From Pseudohoeflea suaedae (lineage in GTDB: Bacteria > Pseudomonadota > Alphaproteobacteria > Rhizobiales > Rhizobiaceae): 64,000 nt of DNA. Of the stretch, positions 7,662 through 15,492 are shown in pieces (position 1 is the first letter of the stretch; each line of letters begins with the position of its first letter). The position numbers were made by a program, and so were the translations under genes. The notes beneath the pieces were generated by a model that saw nothing but the letters and a program-made list of their open reading frames with translations, ran no database searches and was not told where the DNA came from. The stretch lies in assembly GCF_004354915.1 (NCBI RefSeq), contig NZ_SMSI01000001.1:620001-684000 (forward strand), read 5' to 3'.

Positions 7662-9799
7662 TGGCTCAAACACTGATCGGCCGGCTGCTTCTTCGCATCA
7701 AGGCGGAAGGCCTCGGCGAAGCGAACAAGGTCGCCAGCGCCATGGATCAGATCGAACGCAAGGCGCGTGCAATGGGGGCAGGGGGCATCCGTTCCTGGGG
7801 TGTCGGGTTTCAGCGACAGCTCGACAAGCTCAAGCTGACGGCCGACCAAATCGGAGAAGTTGAAAGGTCTTGGGCACGGCTCCATGAGTCGATGAAGACC
7901 AGGCGCATCGATCGCGCTCTCCGCTCCTCCGAAATCTCCCATTGGCGGACGTCAACGATCAGCCAGCTCGGAATGACCCGCGCTGCGGTTGAGGATCACT
8001 TTCGCAAGGTCGAGAAGGGAACTCGCGGCCATATCATGCGGATGAAGGACATGATGCGCGCCGGCATCATCATGGCGGGCGCCTATACCATGCCGTACCT
8101 CGCTGGCCAACTCGGATTGGAGGCGGTTGGCGCAAGTTCGGAGCGCCGCCGAGAGTTCTTCCGCCAGCGAATGGCGAACATCCCGGAAGGTGATCAGCAG
8201 AAGATTTTCGATCGCTCCCAGCAGCTCTCCGAAAAGTATCCGTCGGTGCCGATCACCGCCATCATGGAGATGGCCCGCAGCTCCTACACCACGATGGGCG
8301 GCACTGAGCGAGGGCTCGGCGTGCTCGACAAGATGGTGGAATCTTTCGTCTCTCTTCAGAGTGCTCGCGGCCTAGAGGTCGCCGGTAACATGCTGATCGG
8401 TCTCCTCCGCGGCCTCGACAATTTCGGTGTGAACAAAAGCGGCCAAGTCGGCATCGATCGCGTCAACGATCTGATTGAGGCGGCGACAAAAGGTGGGCAG
8501 ATCGATCCTGATTTTGATCCCGGCACCTATTTCACGCTTGCCCGGCGCGCGAAGGTAGCAGGTCCGGCGCTGTCGCCCGACTTCCTAGCGCGCGCGTCTG
8601 TGTACATGCAGGATATGGGGCCAGATGCCGCCGGCACTTCGCTTGCCATGGCCTTCAAGTCCTTCGTTCTCGAGGCGGTGGGATCGGCCGGCGGCAAGAA
8701 GTATCTCGCTGAGCGCAATCGCCTTGGCATTAGGGGGGAGAGCGGGCTCAACGACGCCGAACTGTTCGGCTCGGATCCCGATAAGTGGGTGGTCAAGCAC
8801 CTGATCCCGGCGCTGATCAAAGACGGTGTTGATATGAACAACGACACCGCCATCGCTACCGCAGTCGGCAAGCTTTCGGGAGCTTCAAACGCCACGGCTC
8901 TGCTCACGCGTATGGTCACCCAGCGCGAGCAAATAGAGAAGTGGCTTGAGCTTCTGGATGACGCTATGGGTACGCGGGCAGCAGGCGAAGCGCGCGGCAA
9001 CGATCCCTTCGTCGCCTGGAAAGGCTTCCTCGGGTCGATGCAAAACCTGTCCGCCGCGTTGGTCCCGATCGATTCAATCTCCGCGGGGCTGAACAATCTC
9101 GCAGATGGTATTAACGCGCTCGCACGTGCTGGCGAGGATAATCCGTTCTTGGCTGCCCTCGGCATTGGCGCCGGCACCTATGGTGCTTACAAGGGCGTCC
9201 AATGGGGTGCAGGCAAGTTCGCCGACATGTTCGGACTGAAGGCATCGGCAGTTGCGCTCGACGGCTCCGCTGCGGCCTTGACCCGGGCAGCCGTAGCGCT
9301 CGGCGGCAGCGCGGTCGCGGACGGCGTTCCGGGCGGAGGTGCGCGCAGGGCGACAAAATCACTGCTTTCAGGTCGCGGGGCGGTCGCTGCGATCCTCACC
9401 GGTGTCGTGGCCGATGGCACGCGACGGATCGTCGAGGAACTCAGCACCGACAACGCCAAAGAGGCCCGTCGTCTCGCCACGCCTCGGCAGGCTGAAGTCG
9501 AGAGCATGAAACAGCTCGAGCAAGACTATCGTGATGAGCTCATCGAGCGTCCAGTGCCGTATAAACCGAAGATCGACGATACCGAGCTCCAGTCACAGGC
9601 GACGAGTGCCGCCACAGCACTACAGGCAGCCCTCTCCGTCGTCGCAACGCCCAAGGTAAACGCGGCCTCTATTCAATCCGCCGTCGCCTTGGCGCGAGAG
9701 CTTGTGAACCTGCTCAATCAGGCCGGCACCGCTGCTGAAGCGGCGCGGTCTCGGGTCGGTGCCGAGATGCGCCGCAACTTCGCCGATGGGGGCGAATGA
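7661..9799 (+). CDS. Phage tape-measure-like protein (orphan)
   Basis: 712 aa. The start (MAQTLIGRLLLRIKAEGLGE, then MDQIERKARAMG) resembles phage tail tape-measure proteins. A hydrophobic GIIMAGAYTMPYLAGQLG segment (about 125-145) and a region recalling the TP901 core follow (TYFTLARRAKVAGPAL, SVYMQDMGPDAAGTSLAMAF). A second Ala/Gly-rich hydrophobic stretch lies around residues 490-570 and a helical tail ends it. No other tail, baseplate or capsid gene is in the island, so it is not a prophage remnant in the usual sense. It could be a modified toxin, a tail-interference protein or a satellite component. Start set by the one-base overlap with the previous stop. Confidence 0.7.
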   Translation: MAQTLIGRLLLRIKAEGLGEANKVASAMDQIERKARAMGAGGIRSWGVGFQRQLDKLKLTADQIGEVERSWARLHESMKTRRIDRALRSSEISHWRTSTISQLGMTRAAVEDHFRKVEKGTRGHIMRMKDMMRAGIIMAGAYTMPYLAGQLGLEAVGASSERRREFFRQRMANIPEGDQQKIFDRSQQLSEKYPSVPITAIMEMARSSYTTMGGTERGLGVLDKMVESFVSLQSARGLEVAGNMLIGLLRGLDNFGVNKSGQVGIDRVNDLIEAATKGGQIDPDFDPGTYFTLARRAKVAGPALSPDFLARASVYMQDMGPDAAGTSLAMAFKSFVLEAVGSAGGKKYLAERNRLGIRGESGLNDAELFGSDPDKWVVKHLIPALIKDGVDMNNDTAIATAVGKLSGASNATALLTRMVTQREQIEKWLELLDDAMGTRAAGEARGNDPFVAWKGFLGSMQNLSAALVPIDSISAGLNNLADGINALARAGEDNPFLAALGIGAGTYGAYKGVQWGAGKFADMFGLKASAVALDGSAAALTRAAVALGGSAVADGVPGGGARRATKSLLSGRGAVAAILTGVVADGTRRIVEELSTDNAKEARRLATPRQAEVESMKQLEQDYRDELIERPVPYKPKIDDTELQSQATSAATALQAALSVVATPKVNAASIQSAVALARELVNLLNQAGTAAEAARSRVGAEMRRNFADGGE

Positions 9800-10656
9800 G
9801 TGTGGCAAATTCAGTATTGAAGTCCCGGACGCGGCTAAACGAGGACGGCACCGAACACCTGCTTTTGGGACGTGCAATCCTAAAGGTGAAGCCGTCTCGG
9901 AAGCGTGCGAAACGTACCGACCACAAGTTCTCAAAAGAGATACTGCGGTTGCGTGAAATCGAGGCGGTGATCAAACATAGGCATGGGACCGACATTCCTG
10001 ATCCGGATGGAACAGATGATGCGAGCCTGTGCCTCTCCTATATCGAGGCGGCTGCGGGGGCGTGTACCGACCAGGATATGTTCCATTGGTGCCGTCGTTG
10101 GGCACCCTGGGCCTCGGCTTCAGATATTGAGCGTGTCGTCCTGCTGAGCGCAAAGCGAAGGCGGATGATACCTGCGGATAGCGTAGCCAAGATGCTCTGT
10201 CTCTCGATGAGCGAAAGGACACAACTCGGTATAAAGACGATCGGTGCTTGCGATCTCACGAAGGCAAAGCGCACCGCGCTCATGAAAGAGCGGAAACGCG
10301 AGCGTGATCGGCAGCGGCAAGAAAGGATTCGTCGTGCTGAAGGGCGTGTGGATCGCGAGTCCCACGCGGCGCAGACCTTAGCTGCAACCCAGCCTTGGAA
10401 AGCGCTCGGCATTAGTCGGAGGGCATGGTTCTATCGGCAAAAGGCAAATTGCACCGAAGTGTCGCGAATAGTATCTACTAAGGAAAGCGACACTTCAGTG
10501 CAAACCGAGCAATTTCCTCCAGTTCCCCCTTCATCGCTCTTGCCTTCCGCCGCGCGTGTAACGCCGGCCGGGGGTCTGGGGCATCAGGCCCCAGCGGGGC
10601 TCCAAGGGGCGGTGCCCCATGGGAGCCACTACATCCGATCGGAGAGCAGGTCATGA
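9796..10656 (+). CDS. Hypothetical island protein with a basic helix
   Basis: 286 aa, family not identified. Residues about 150-195 are very basic and helical (TKAKRTALMKERKRERDRQR). Next comes QPWKALGISRRAWFYRQKAN, a short helix-turn-helix-like motif that I associate with accessory proteins of alphaproteobacterial mobile elements. The Pro-rich C-terminus looks disordered. The stretch AAGACTDQDMFHWCRRWAPW has two Cys and several Trp. ATGA overlaps at both ends. A DNA-binding role in element replication or transfer is possible. Confidence 0.6.
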   Translation: MSVANSVLKSRTRLNEDGTEHLLLGRAILKVKPSRKRAKRTDHKFSKEILRLREIEAVIKHRHGTDIPDPDGTDDASLCLSYIEAAAGACTDQDMFHWCRRWAPWASASDIERVVLLSAKRRRMIPADSVAKMLCLSMSERTQLGIKTIGACDLTKAKRTALMKERKRERDRQRQERIRRAEGRVDRESHAAQTLAATQPWKALGISRRAWFYRQKANCTEVSRIVSTKESDTSVQTEQFPPVPPSSLLPSAARVTPAGGLGHQAPAGLQGAVPHGSHYIRSESRS

Positions 10657-10970
10657 ATGAGGAGCAGATGGATCTCTTCACCTACGAAAGGCGCGCCTTG
10701 CGAAGCGCCGAGGTCATCGCCTTTCCTATCGACCAGAGGCTAGTTCATATCAGGATGACAGCTCGGCAACTTGAGGTGAAAAAGGGAGAGGCGGCGGACA
10801 GGTTTTGGCGAACGGAATGCCGCCGTCTTTGGGGACGTCTTCAGGCTGAAGGCTTCTCGGAAATTGAGGTGCGAGACCAAATTGCCGAATTCGCCGAAGC
10901 GGTACATTCAGAGATGAAGCGAGCCGCTTGGGCGACGTGGAAAGCTGGAAGCCCTTCGGGGGCAGCGTAG
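10653..10970 (+). CDS. DUF6074-like small protein
   Basis: 105 aa. The opening QMDLFTYERRALRSAEVIAF matches the pattern of DUF6074 proteins in rhizobial mobile elements. It continues PIDQRLVHIRMTARQLEVKK and a helical end rich in Arg, Glu and Ala. Function unknown. It overlaps the previous gene by ATGA and is the last of the overlapping chain; the next gene is convergent. Confidence 0.65.
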   Translation: MNEEQMDLFTYERRALRSAEVIAFPIDQRLVHIRMTARQLEVKKGEAADRFWRTECRRLWGRLQAEGFSEIEVRDQIAEFAEAVHSEMKRAAWATWKAGSPSGAA

Positions 10971-11002
10971 TTCCGGCTTGGTAGCGGCCATTTGATAGCC
11001 CA

Positions 11003-11233
11003 CTACGAACGACGTAACCTGACGCCCGCGCCTTCCCCGTCATCGGCCAGAAACGTCACGCCACGGGCTTCGAGCGCAGCCTGAAGCTTGTCCCGCGTCT
11101 CCGCCTGGAGGCCGCCTTTCTCGGTCTCGTATCGGTTCACCGTTCCCGCATTTACGCCAGCGATATCGGCCAGCTCGCGGACGCCGATTTTCAAGGCCGC
11201 ACGCGCCATCCGGATTTGACTTGGAGATACCAA
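11003..11233 (-). CDS. XRE-family helix-turn-helix regulator
   Basis: About 76 aa, a Cro/CI-type DNA-binding domain: SPSQIRMARAALKIGVRELA, then DIAGVNAGTVNRYETEKGGL, then a short end LEARGVTFLADDGEG typical of single-domain element regulators. The TTG at 11231-11233 lies 8 bases after GAGG and is preferred to the GTG at 11240-11242, which abuts it. It is divergent from the gene at 11339, with palindromes between them, so it probably represses its own and the rightward promoter. Confidence 0.8.
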   Translation of the reverse strand: MVSPSQIRMARAALKIGVRELADIAGVNAGTVNRYETEKGGLQAETRDKLQAALEARGVTFLADDGEGAGVRLRRS

Positions 11234-11247
11234 AATAAACACCTCGT

Positions 11248-11311
11248 TTGAATTAATTCATACACTGTATTTACTATGAGCGAACTGTGTTCTAAATTCT
11301 TAGCACAGTGT
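11248..11311 (+). promoter_or_regulatory. Divergent control region of the XRE regulator
   Basis: A candidate rightward promoter has TTGAAT at 11248-11253 and TACTAT at 11272-11277, spacing 18. A 10-bp palindrome GAATTAATTC (11250-11259) overlaps the -35. An inverted repeat ACACTGT (11262-11268) / ACAGTGT (11305-11311) brackets the start region. AT-rich compared with the surroundings. The layout suggests XRE binding; which repeat is the operator is not known. Confidence 0.45.
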
Positions 11312-11338
11312 TTGAATAACGCCAAACGGAGATTGATC

Positions 11339-11677
11339 ATGTCCAGCCTAGCCGAGATGTTTCGCGAAGCTCACCGTGACACGCGGGTATCCCTGCGGCG
11401 GGAGTCGGCTTCCCCGATGACATATCGTGAGTGCTTCGCATGGTTTCTCAAGCTTGCATGGGCAAAGGCGAAGAAGGCGATGTTCGAAGTGAGAGCCAAG
11501 GCTGTGGCGCCGAAGCTGTTCGCTGAACTCACCGATTTGCAGCGCGGGTTTCGCTTCACGGAAATGTCCGACAACCGCTTTTACTCTTCCGGCCGCGAGA
11601 GTGCGATGCGTTCGCGTATCGCGGCGCTGGAGGCGGCTTTGGCCGTCGCCGTCTCTCAACCTCAACCCCACGCCTAA
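11339..11677 (+). CDS. Hypothetical island protein
   Basis: 112 aa from the ATG at 11339, with a CGGAGAT ribosome site. Helical and basic in the middle (KLAWAKAKKAMFEVRAKAVA), aromatic at the start (YRECFAWFLKLAW). No signal peptide. Not recognised. The small gene at 11692 has the same CGGAGAT site and probably belongs to the same transcript. Confidence 0.6.
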   Translation: MSSLAEMFREAHRDTRVSLRRESASPMTYRECFAWFLKLAWAKAKKAMFEVRAKAVAPKLFAELTDLQRGFRFTEMSDNRFYSSGRESAMRSRIAALEAALAVAVSQPQPHA

Positions 11678-11691
11678 ACGGAGATACCTTC

Positions 11692-11931
11692 ATGGCACCG
11701 CGATCGAAAATCGAAACCCATAGCGAAATCAGTTTGGCGCTCGCCGGGCTCGTCACTGTCTTGTGGGAACGGCTTGCCGATTCCGATGCGGACGAACCCA
11801 CGATGGCCTTGATTTCCGAAATTCAGCGCAAGGCTCGCGTAGCGCTCGATCAGGCGGTCGAGCTTGAAGAGCTCCAGTACTGCGATCTCAACGCGTCCAT
11901 GACGCCTGCGCGTCCCGTCGCGATCCAGTAG
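11692..11931 (+). CDS. Hypothetical small acidic protein
   Basis: 79 aa, helical and acidic, with an amphipathic stretch LALAGLVTVLWERLADSDAD. Start ATG 11692 after CGGAGATACCTTC. No family recognised. It lies 14 bp after the previous gene and is the last gene before a 370-bp gap. Confidence 0.55.
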   Translation: MAPRSKIETHSEISLALAGLVTVLWERLADSDADEPTMALISEIQRKARVALDQAVELEELQYCDLNASMTPARPVAIQ

Positions 11932-12302
11932 CAGCATGCCGGCGCGTTAGCGCCACCTACCCTGCCTCGTGGGCCGTACAGGCCGCACGCCGCGTCCACC
12001 ATGCTCGCCACCCTTCAAGACAGCTAAGTCGCTAATCGCTCTCCTACGAGGGCGGCACAGCACGTTTAGGGACCGTATCCCGCTTGTGCCGCTCGCGGGG
12101 CGCAGCCTCGCGGCATATCGTCCGGATTCTCTTTGCCCTAGGGGGAACCGCCGCCGACAATCATTAATGGGTCGCCATCCTGCAGAGCGGATCGCTTGAA
12201 ATTATGAGCTGCCAATACCTTGGCAACACATCGTATACGGGGTTAAATCTAAAAGTATGTAAAATTACGATTGCAAGAAATTTGCCCATGATTGGGGAGT
12301 AG
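11932..12302. other. Intergenic region upstream of the GHKL/methyltransferase cargo
   Basis: 371 bp with no gene. The left part is GC-rich, while the last 120 bp (from about 12180) are AT-rich, as expected for the promoter of the cargo genes. GGGGAG directly precedes the GHKL start. The change in composition may mark a cargo junction. I see no clear palindrome. Confidence 0.5.
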
Positions 12303-14210
12303 ATGTCAGCTGTTCCAGTTGAAAGCGAAAAGATCCACAGGGCCCAGATATTAGGCGAGCGCATACGGCAATCTGTGGAAGGTGAGGCGCTAGAACTCCC
12401 TCTCAACACCAGCCAACGCATAATCGCGCGGGTCACTGATGGTATTTATCGCGAACCGTGGGCAGCCTTCAGAGAGCTGTGTGCGAACGCGTATGATGCC
12501 GACGCAACGCGAGTGGTAATCGAAACCGGCGCGCCAGAATTTGATCAAATTACAATTCGCGATGATGGCGCGGGCATGTCTCCCGAGACGCTAGCCTTCG
12601 TTGTTGAAAATATAGGTGGCAGTAGTAAGCGCACAACCGAAGGGCCAATGCTACATACCGCGAGTGAGGGCGATCCGGACTTCAGTCCTGGCGGTCGACC
12701 TCTAATCGGCAAAATCGGTATTGGCTTATTCGCCGTCGCTCAGCTTACACAGCATTTTCAAATTATTACCAAAGCTCGCGGCGAGAATGTCCGATCGTGG
12801 GCCACTGTAATTTTGAAAACGCATAATGAGTCCAGGCTGAAGGACAAACCTCCTGGCTCCGAGTTTGAAGCTGGCCGAGTCAAAATTCGGTCGGAGGAGG
12901 TCCCGGATGCAGAAGTGGATGCGCATGGAACAACCATCATTCTACATGAGCTTCGACCGGAGATTCGCAGATTGCTGCAAAGCACGAATATGTGGCAGGC
13001 TCAGGCTGAGCGCGGGCCTAACGACGAACCGATTTTACCGCCCCCGACCTATCACATTGGACGACGTCAGGATGAAAAGCGCGGGCTCACCCATCTCGAC
13101 GCTAATCTTCCTTGGAAGGATGGCTTAGAACCGCTGGATCAATTTCGAGAACTCGTGCGTGCAGCCTCGGAAACTGACGCGAGCTCTAAGAAGGGAGCTT
13201 CGCTCGAGCAGCTCGACGAATATCTCCGGTCTATATGGAAATTAAGCCTTTCACTGCCGCTGCAATATATCGATCAGCACCCATTCGAGACTACCGGCGA
13301 CTCAGGAATTATCTTTCTAGAGGTGCCGCGCACGAACAAACGGGCCGAAATCACAAAGCTTGCGATTGATGAGACTGTAAGGGAGCATTTCGGGCTCGTT
13401 TCAGGGAAGACCGACAGTGTTGATAGGTTCGATGTGGAGTTCGATGGAATTCTCCTGCGTAGACCTATCAAGTTGCCAGCAGAGTTGGCCGTTCCGTCAC
13501 GCCTCCCGGCGCCTGTTATGATGGTGGGTAGCGAAATCGCACCTTTCCCGGAAACTTCGTTGGACCGTGCTGGCGGTGTTCTAAGGTTCGAGGCTTATCT
13601 CTATTGGAATAGTAGGATTACGCCAAAAGACATCCAAGGATCGATAATCCGCGTCCGCGAAGCAAGCGGGACATTATTTGACGCCCGTTTCGCAGATTAT
13701 CAAGTCTCAGAGCAGAGCCGTCTCCGGCAGATTACTGCTGAGATATTCGTACTTGAGGGCTTGGATGGTGCGATAAACATCGACAGAGAATCGTTCAACT
13801 ACAGTCACCCGCATTACATCTACATTCAAAAATGGCTGCACCGAGCGCTCAGGCTACTCGCCAACCGCCTTAAACATATCGCTGGCGAAGATCTTGAGAG
13901 AGAACGCCGCGAGCAAAAGACACAGACGGCCGAAGCTACACTTCAATCGGCGTATGACATCTGGACTTCCCGGCGCGGCGCCGAGGCAGATCCTCCTTTT
14001 CGTAAGACCGAAATTCCTCAGTTGCCAGCAGCCGTGGCGGAAGCTTCGATGGTGTGGAAGCAAGAGCCCGCCGCCGACCACGTGACGCTGGCCACCTCCA
14101 TATCGGTCGTTCTCGAGGCTTACGGAGTGTTGTCTGATCTCAGGCAGGAGGAGCGAGCAGAACTAGTTAACGATCTTATAAAGGTGATGCAAACTCATGG
14201 CATCAAGTGA
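12303..14210 (+). CDS. GHKL-fold (Hsp90/MutL/MORC-type) ATPase
   Basis: 635 aa. The N-terminal 250 residues carry the Bergerat ATP site. The N-box is FRELCANAYDADATRV (catalytic Glu and Mg-binding Asn), the G1 box is IRDDGAGMSPETLAFV, and the G2 box is PLIGKIGIGLFAVAQL after a SSKRT turn. The remainder is a MutL/MORC-like transducer and helical tail with basic-acidic repeats near residues 525-550. No nuclease, histidine-kinase or HNH motif is visible. GHKL ATPases of this class are known beside DNA methyltransferases in restriction-like systems (prokaryotic MORC/MutL relatives). ATG at 12303 after GGGGAG. The 3' end overlaps the next gene by 14 bp, so the two products are probably partners. 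Lower GC than the flanks indicates transfer. Confidence 0.85.
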   Translation: MSAVPVESEKIHRAQILGERIRQSVEGEALELPLNTSQRIIARVTDGIYREPWAAFRELCANAYDADATRVVIETGAPEFDQITIRDDGAGMSPETLAFVVENIGGSSKRTTEGPMLHTASEGDPDFSPGGRPLIGKIGIGLFAVAQLTQHFQIITKARGENVRSWATVILKTHNESRLKDKPPGSEFEAGRVKIRSEEVPDAEVDAHGTTIILHELRPEIRRLLQSTNMWQAQAERGPNDEPILPPPTYHIGRRQDEKRGLTHLDANLPWKDGLEPLDQFRELVRAASETDASSKKGASLEQLDEYLRSIWKLSLSLPLQYIDQHPFETTGDSGIIFLEVPRTNKRAEITKLAIDETVREHFGLVSGKTDSVDRFDVEFDGILLRRPIKLPAELAVPSRLPAPVMMVGSEIAPFPETSLDRAGGVLRFEAYLYWNSRITPKDIQGSIIRVREASGTLFDARFADYQVSEQSRLRQITAEIFVLEGLDGAINIDRESFNYSHPHYIYIQKWLHRALRLLANRLKHIAGEDLERERREQKTQTAEATLQSAYDIWTSRRGAEADPPFRKTEIPQLPAAVAEASMVWKQEPAADHVTLATSISVVLEAYGVLSDLRQEERAELVNDLIKVMQTHGIK

Positions 14211-15492
14211 GGGGCCGGAAGATTTTGGCGTCGAGTTGGCGGAAGATTCCCTGCCTGCGACAGTAAGCACCGACGCGGTGCCAATCCGCCTAAACCACCT
14301 CTTTCCATGGCACCGTCCGAGGAAGCAGAAGGTCCGCCGAGACCAATGGGTCGGTTTGGCAAACACGCTTGTTCGGAAGCTGAAGCAGCAAAATGTCTTG
14401 GCGCCGAAACAGATGACGTTGCCCGACGGTAGTTCTTTCCAGCAAGCGCCAGAGATACGCTATCTAACCCTTCCAGGGCTCGACTATCTCGACGTTCGGC
14501 TCATCGGGGAAATGTGTGGCGATAATGATTGCAAGCTGGAAAGCGTGGGCTTTCTCAGCGACGCCGAAGACTCAGCCATGATGGCGCGCGCGCGGGTTAG
14601 GGAGACATCCCTGATACAGGCTGGGTATATCATGGATACCTCGTTGACGCTTCCTCGCAGCATTGAATCTATCTGCAATACTACAAGCGGAACACTAAAC
14701 GAGTTAAAGCGGCGTGCACCTTTTCACATCATTAACATTGACGCTTGTGGCTCCATCGCGCCCACGAGAGCGACCCATTCACGGCGCCTGATAGACGCAA
14801 TTTTCCGTTTGGTCGAGCTTCAGCTCGGCAAGGCTAATCATCGCTGGCTATTGTTCGTCACTGTTGATGCTCGCGACGACAATCTTGACGCCGATACGTT
14901 CGAGGCACTTTGCAACGCGGTTAGAGAGAATGCGAAGGCGAACGCAGATTTTGAGCTAGGCGCCATTGCATTTTTGAACGGCGAGGCGACTGAGCTTGAA
15001 GGCGCCATTGAGTCGTCAAAAACTGACGGACGCCCGTTTCTAAATATGTTCTCGCTTGGGTTTGCGAAATGGCTCTTACATTTGGCCGAAGTGAAACAAT
15101 GGTCGATCAAGCTCAAACGATCTCATTGCTATTCGACAAGGCCGACCGAAGATGCTTCACCTTCCATGGTCTCGCTTGCATTCGAGTTTCTTCCGCCGCC
15201 CGTGGGGCTTGTGGACCCACACAGTGTATCGAGGCAAAAACCGTCGCCGGGTGGCTCCACGAACAACCCGTCAATGCAGATTTTGGAAGGGGCAAGTCAG
15301 ATCGACGATTTGGATGCACTTCTCGAGGCGGATGCAGAACTCAGCGTTGAATTGAACGCTGCTACGCATTCGCTACTGATAGAGGCTGGCTATGAAATCG
15401 ACACACTATCGCCTCTAGTTGCAGAAGCAGTCGCGGGGCAGGCTACGCCGCCTCATCGTTTTCCAGACCTTCTTCAGGCGAAAGGTGCTTGA
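14197..15492 (+). CDS. Uncharacterised partner of the GHKL ATPase
   Basis: 431 aa, no domain I can name with confidence. After a polar start comes NHLFPWHRPRKQKVRRDQWV, then EIRYLTLPGLDYLDVRLIGE and later APFHIINIDACGSIAP. The alternating beta/helix pattern and the IINIDACGS strand-end recall motif IV (DPPxG-like) of Rossmann methyltransferases such as Trm1-like or three-Cys-motif partner proteins. No clear SAM-binding glycine loop is seen, so it may be an inactive or different Rossmann protein. The C-terminus is acidic. It starts 14 bp inside the GHKL gene and its last 50 bp overlap the convergent methyltransferase gene. I suspect homologues exist beside similar ATPase/methyltransferase pairs in Pseudomonas islands but cannot check. 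Confidence 0.75.
   Translation: MASSEGPEDFGVELAEDSLPATVSTDAVPIRLNHLFPWHRPRKQKVRRDQWVGLANTLVRKLKQQNVLAPKQMTLPDGSSFQQAPEIRYLTLPGLDYLDVRLIGEMCGDNDCKLESVGFLSDAEDSAMMARARVRETSLIQAGYIMDTSLTLPRSIESICNTTSGTLNELKRRAPFHIINIDACGSIAPTRATHSRRLIDAIFRLVELQLGKANHRWLLFVTVDARDDNLDADTFEALCNAVRENAKANADFELGAIAFLNGEATELEGAIESSKTDGRPFLNMFSLGFAKWLLHLAEVKQWSIKLKRSHCYSTRPTEDASPSMVSLAFEFLPPPVGLVDPHSVSRQKPSPGGSTNNPSMQILEGASQIDDLDALLEADAELSVELNAATHSLLIEAGYEIDTLSPLVAEAVAGQATPPHRFPDLLQAKGA

Noticed and set aside
12303-14210. Histidine kinase for the GHKL gene
   Set aside because: It lacks an H-box and membrane or sensor region; the N-box and G2 arrangement fits Hsp90/MutL/MORC rather than kinases.
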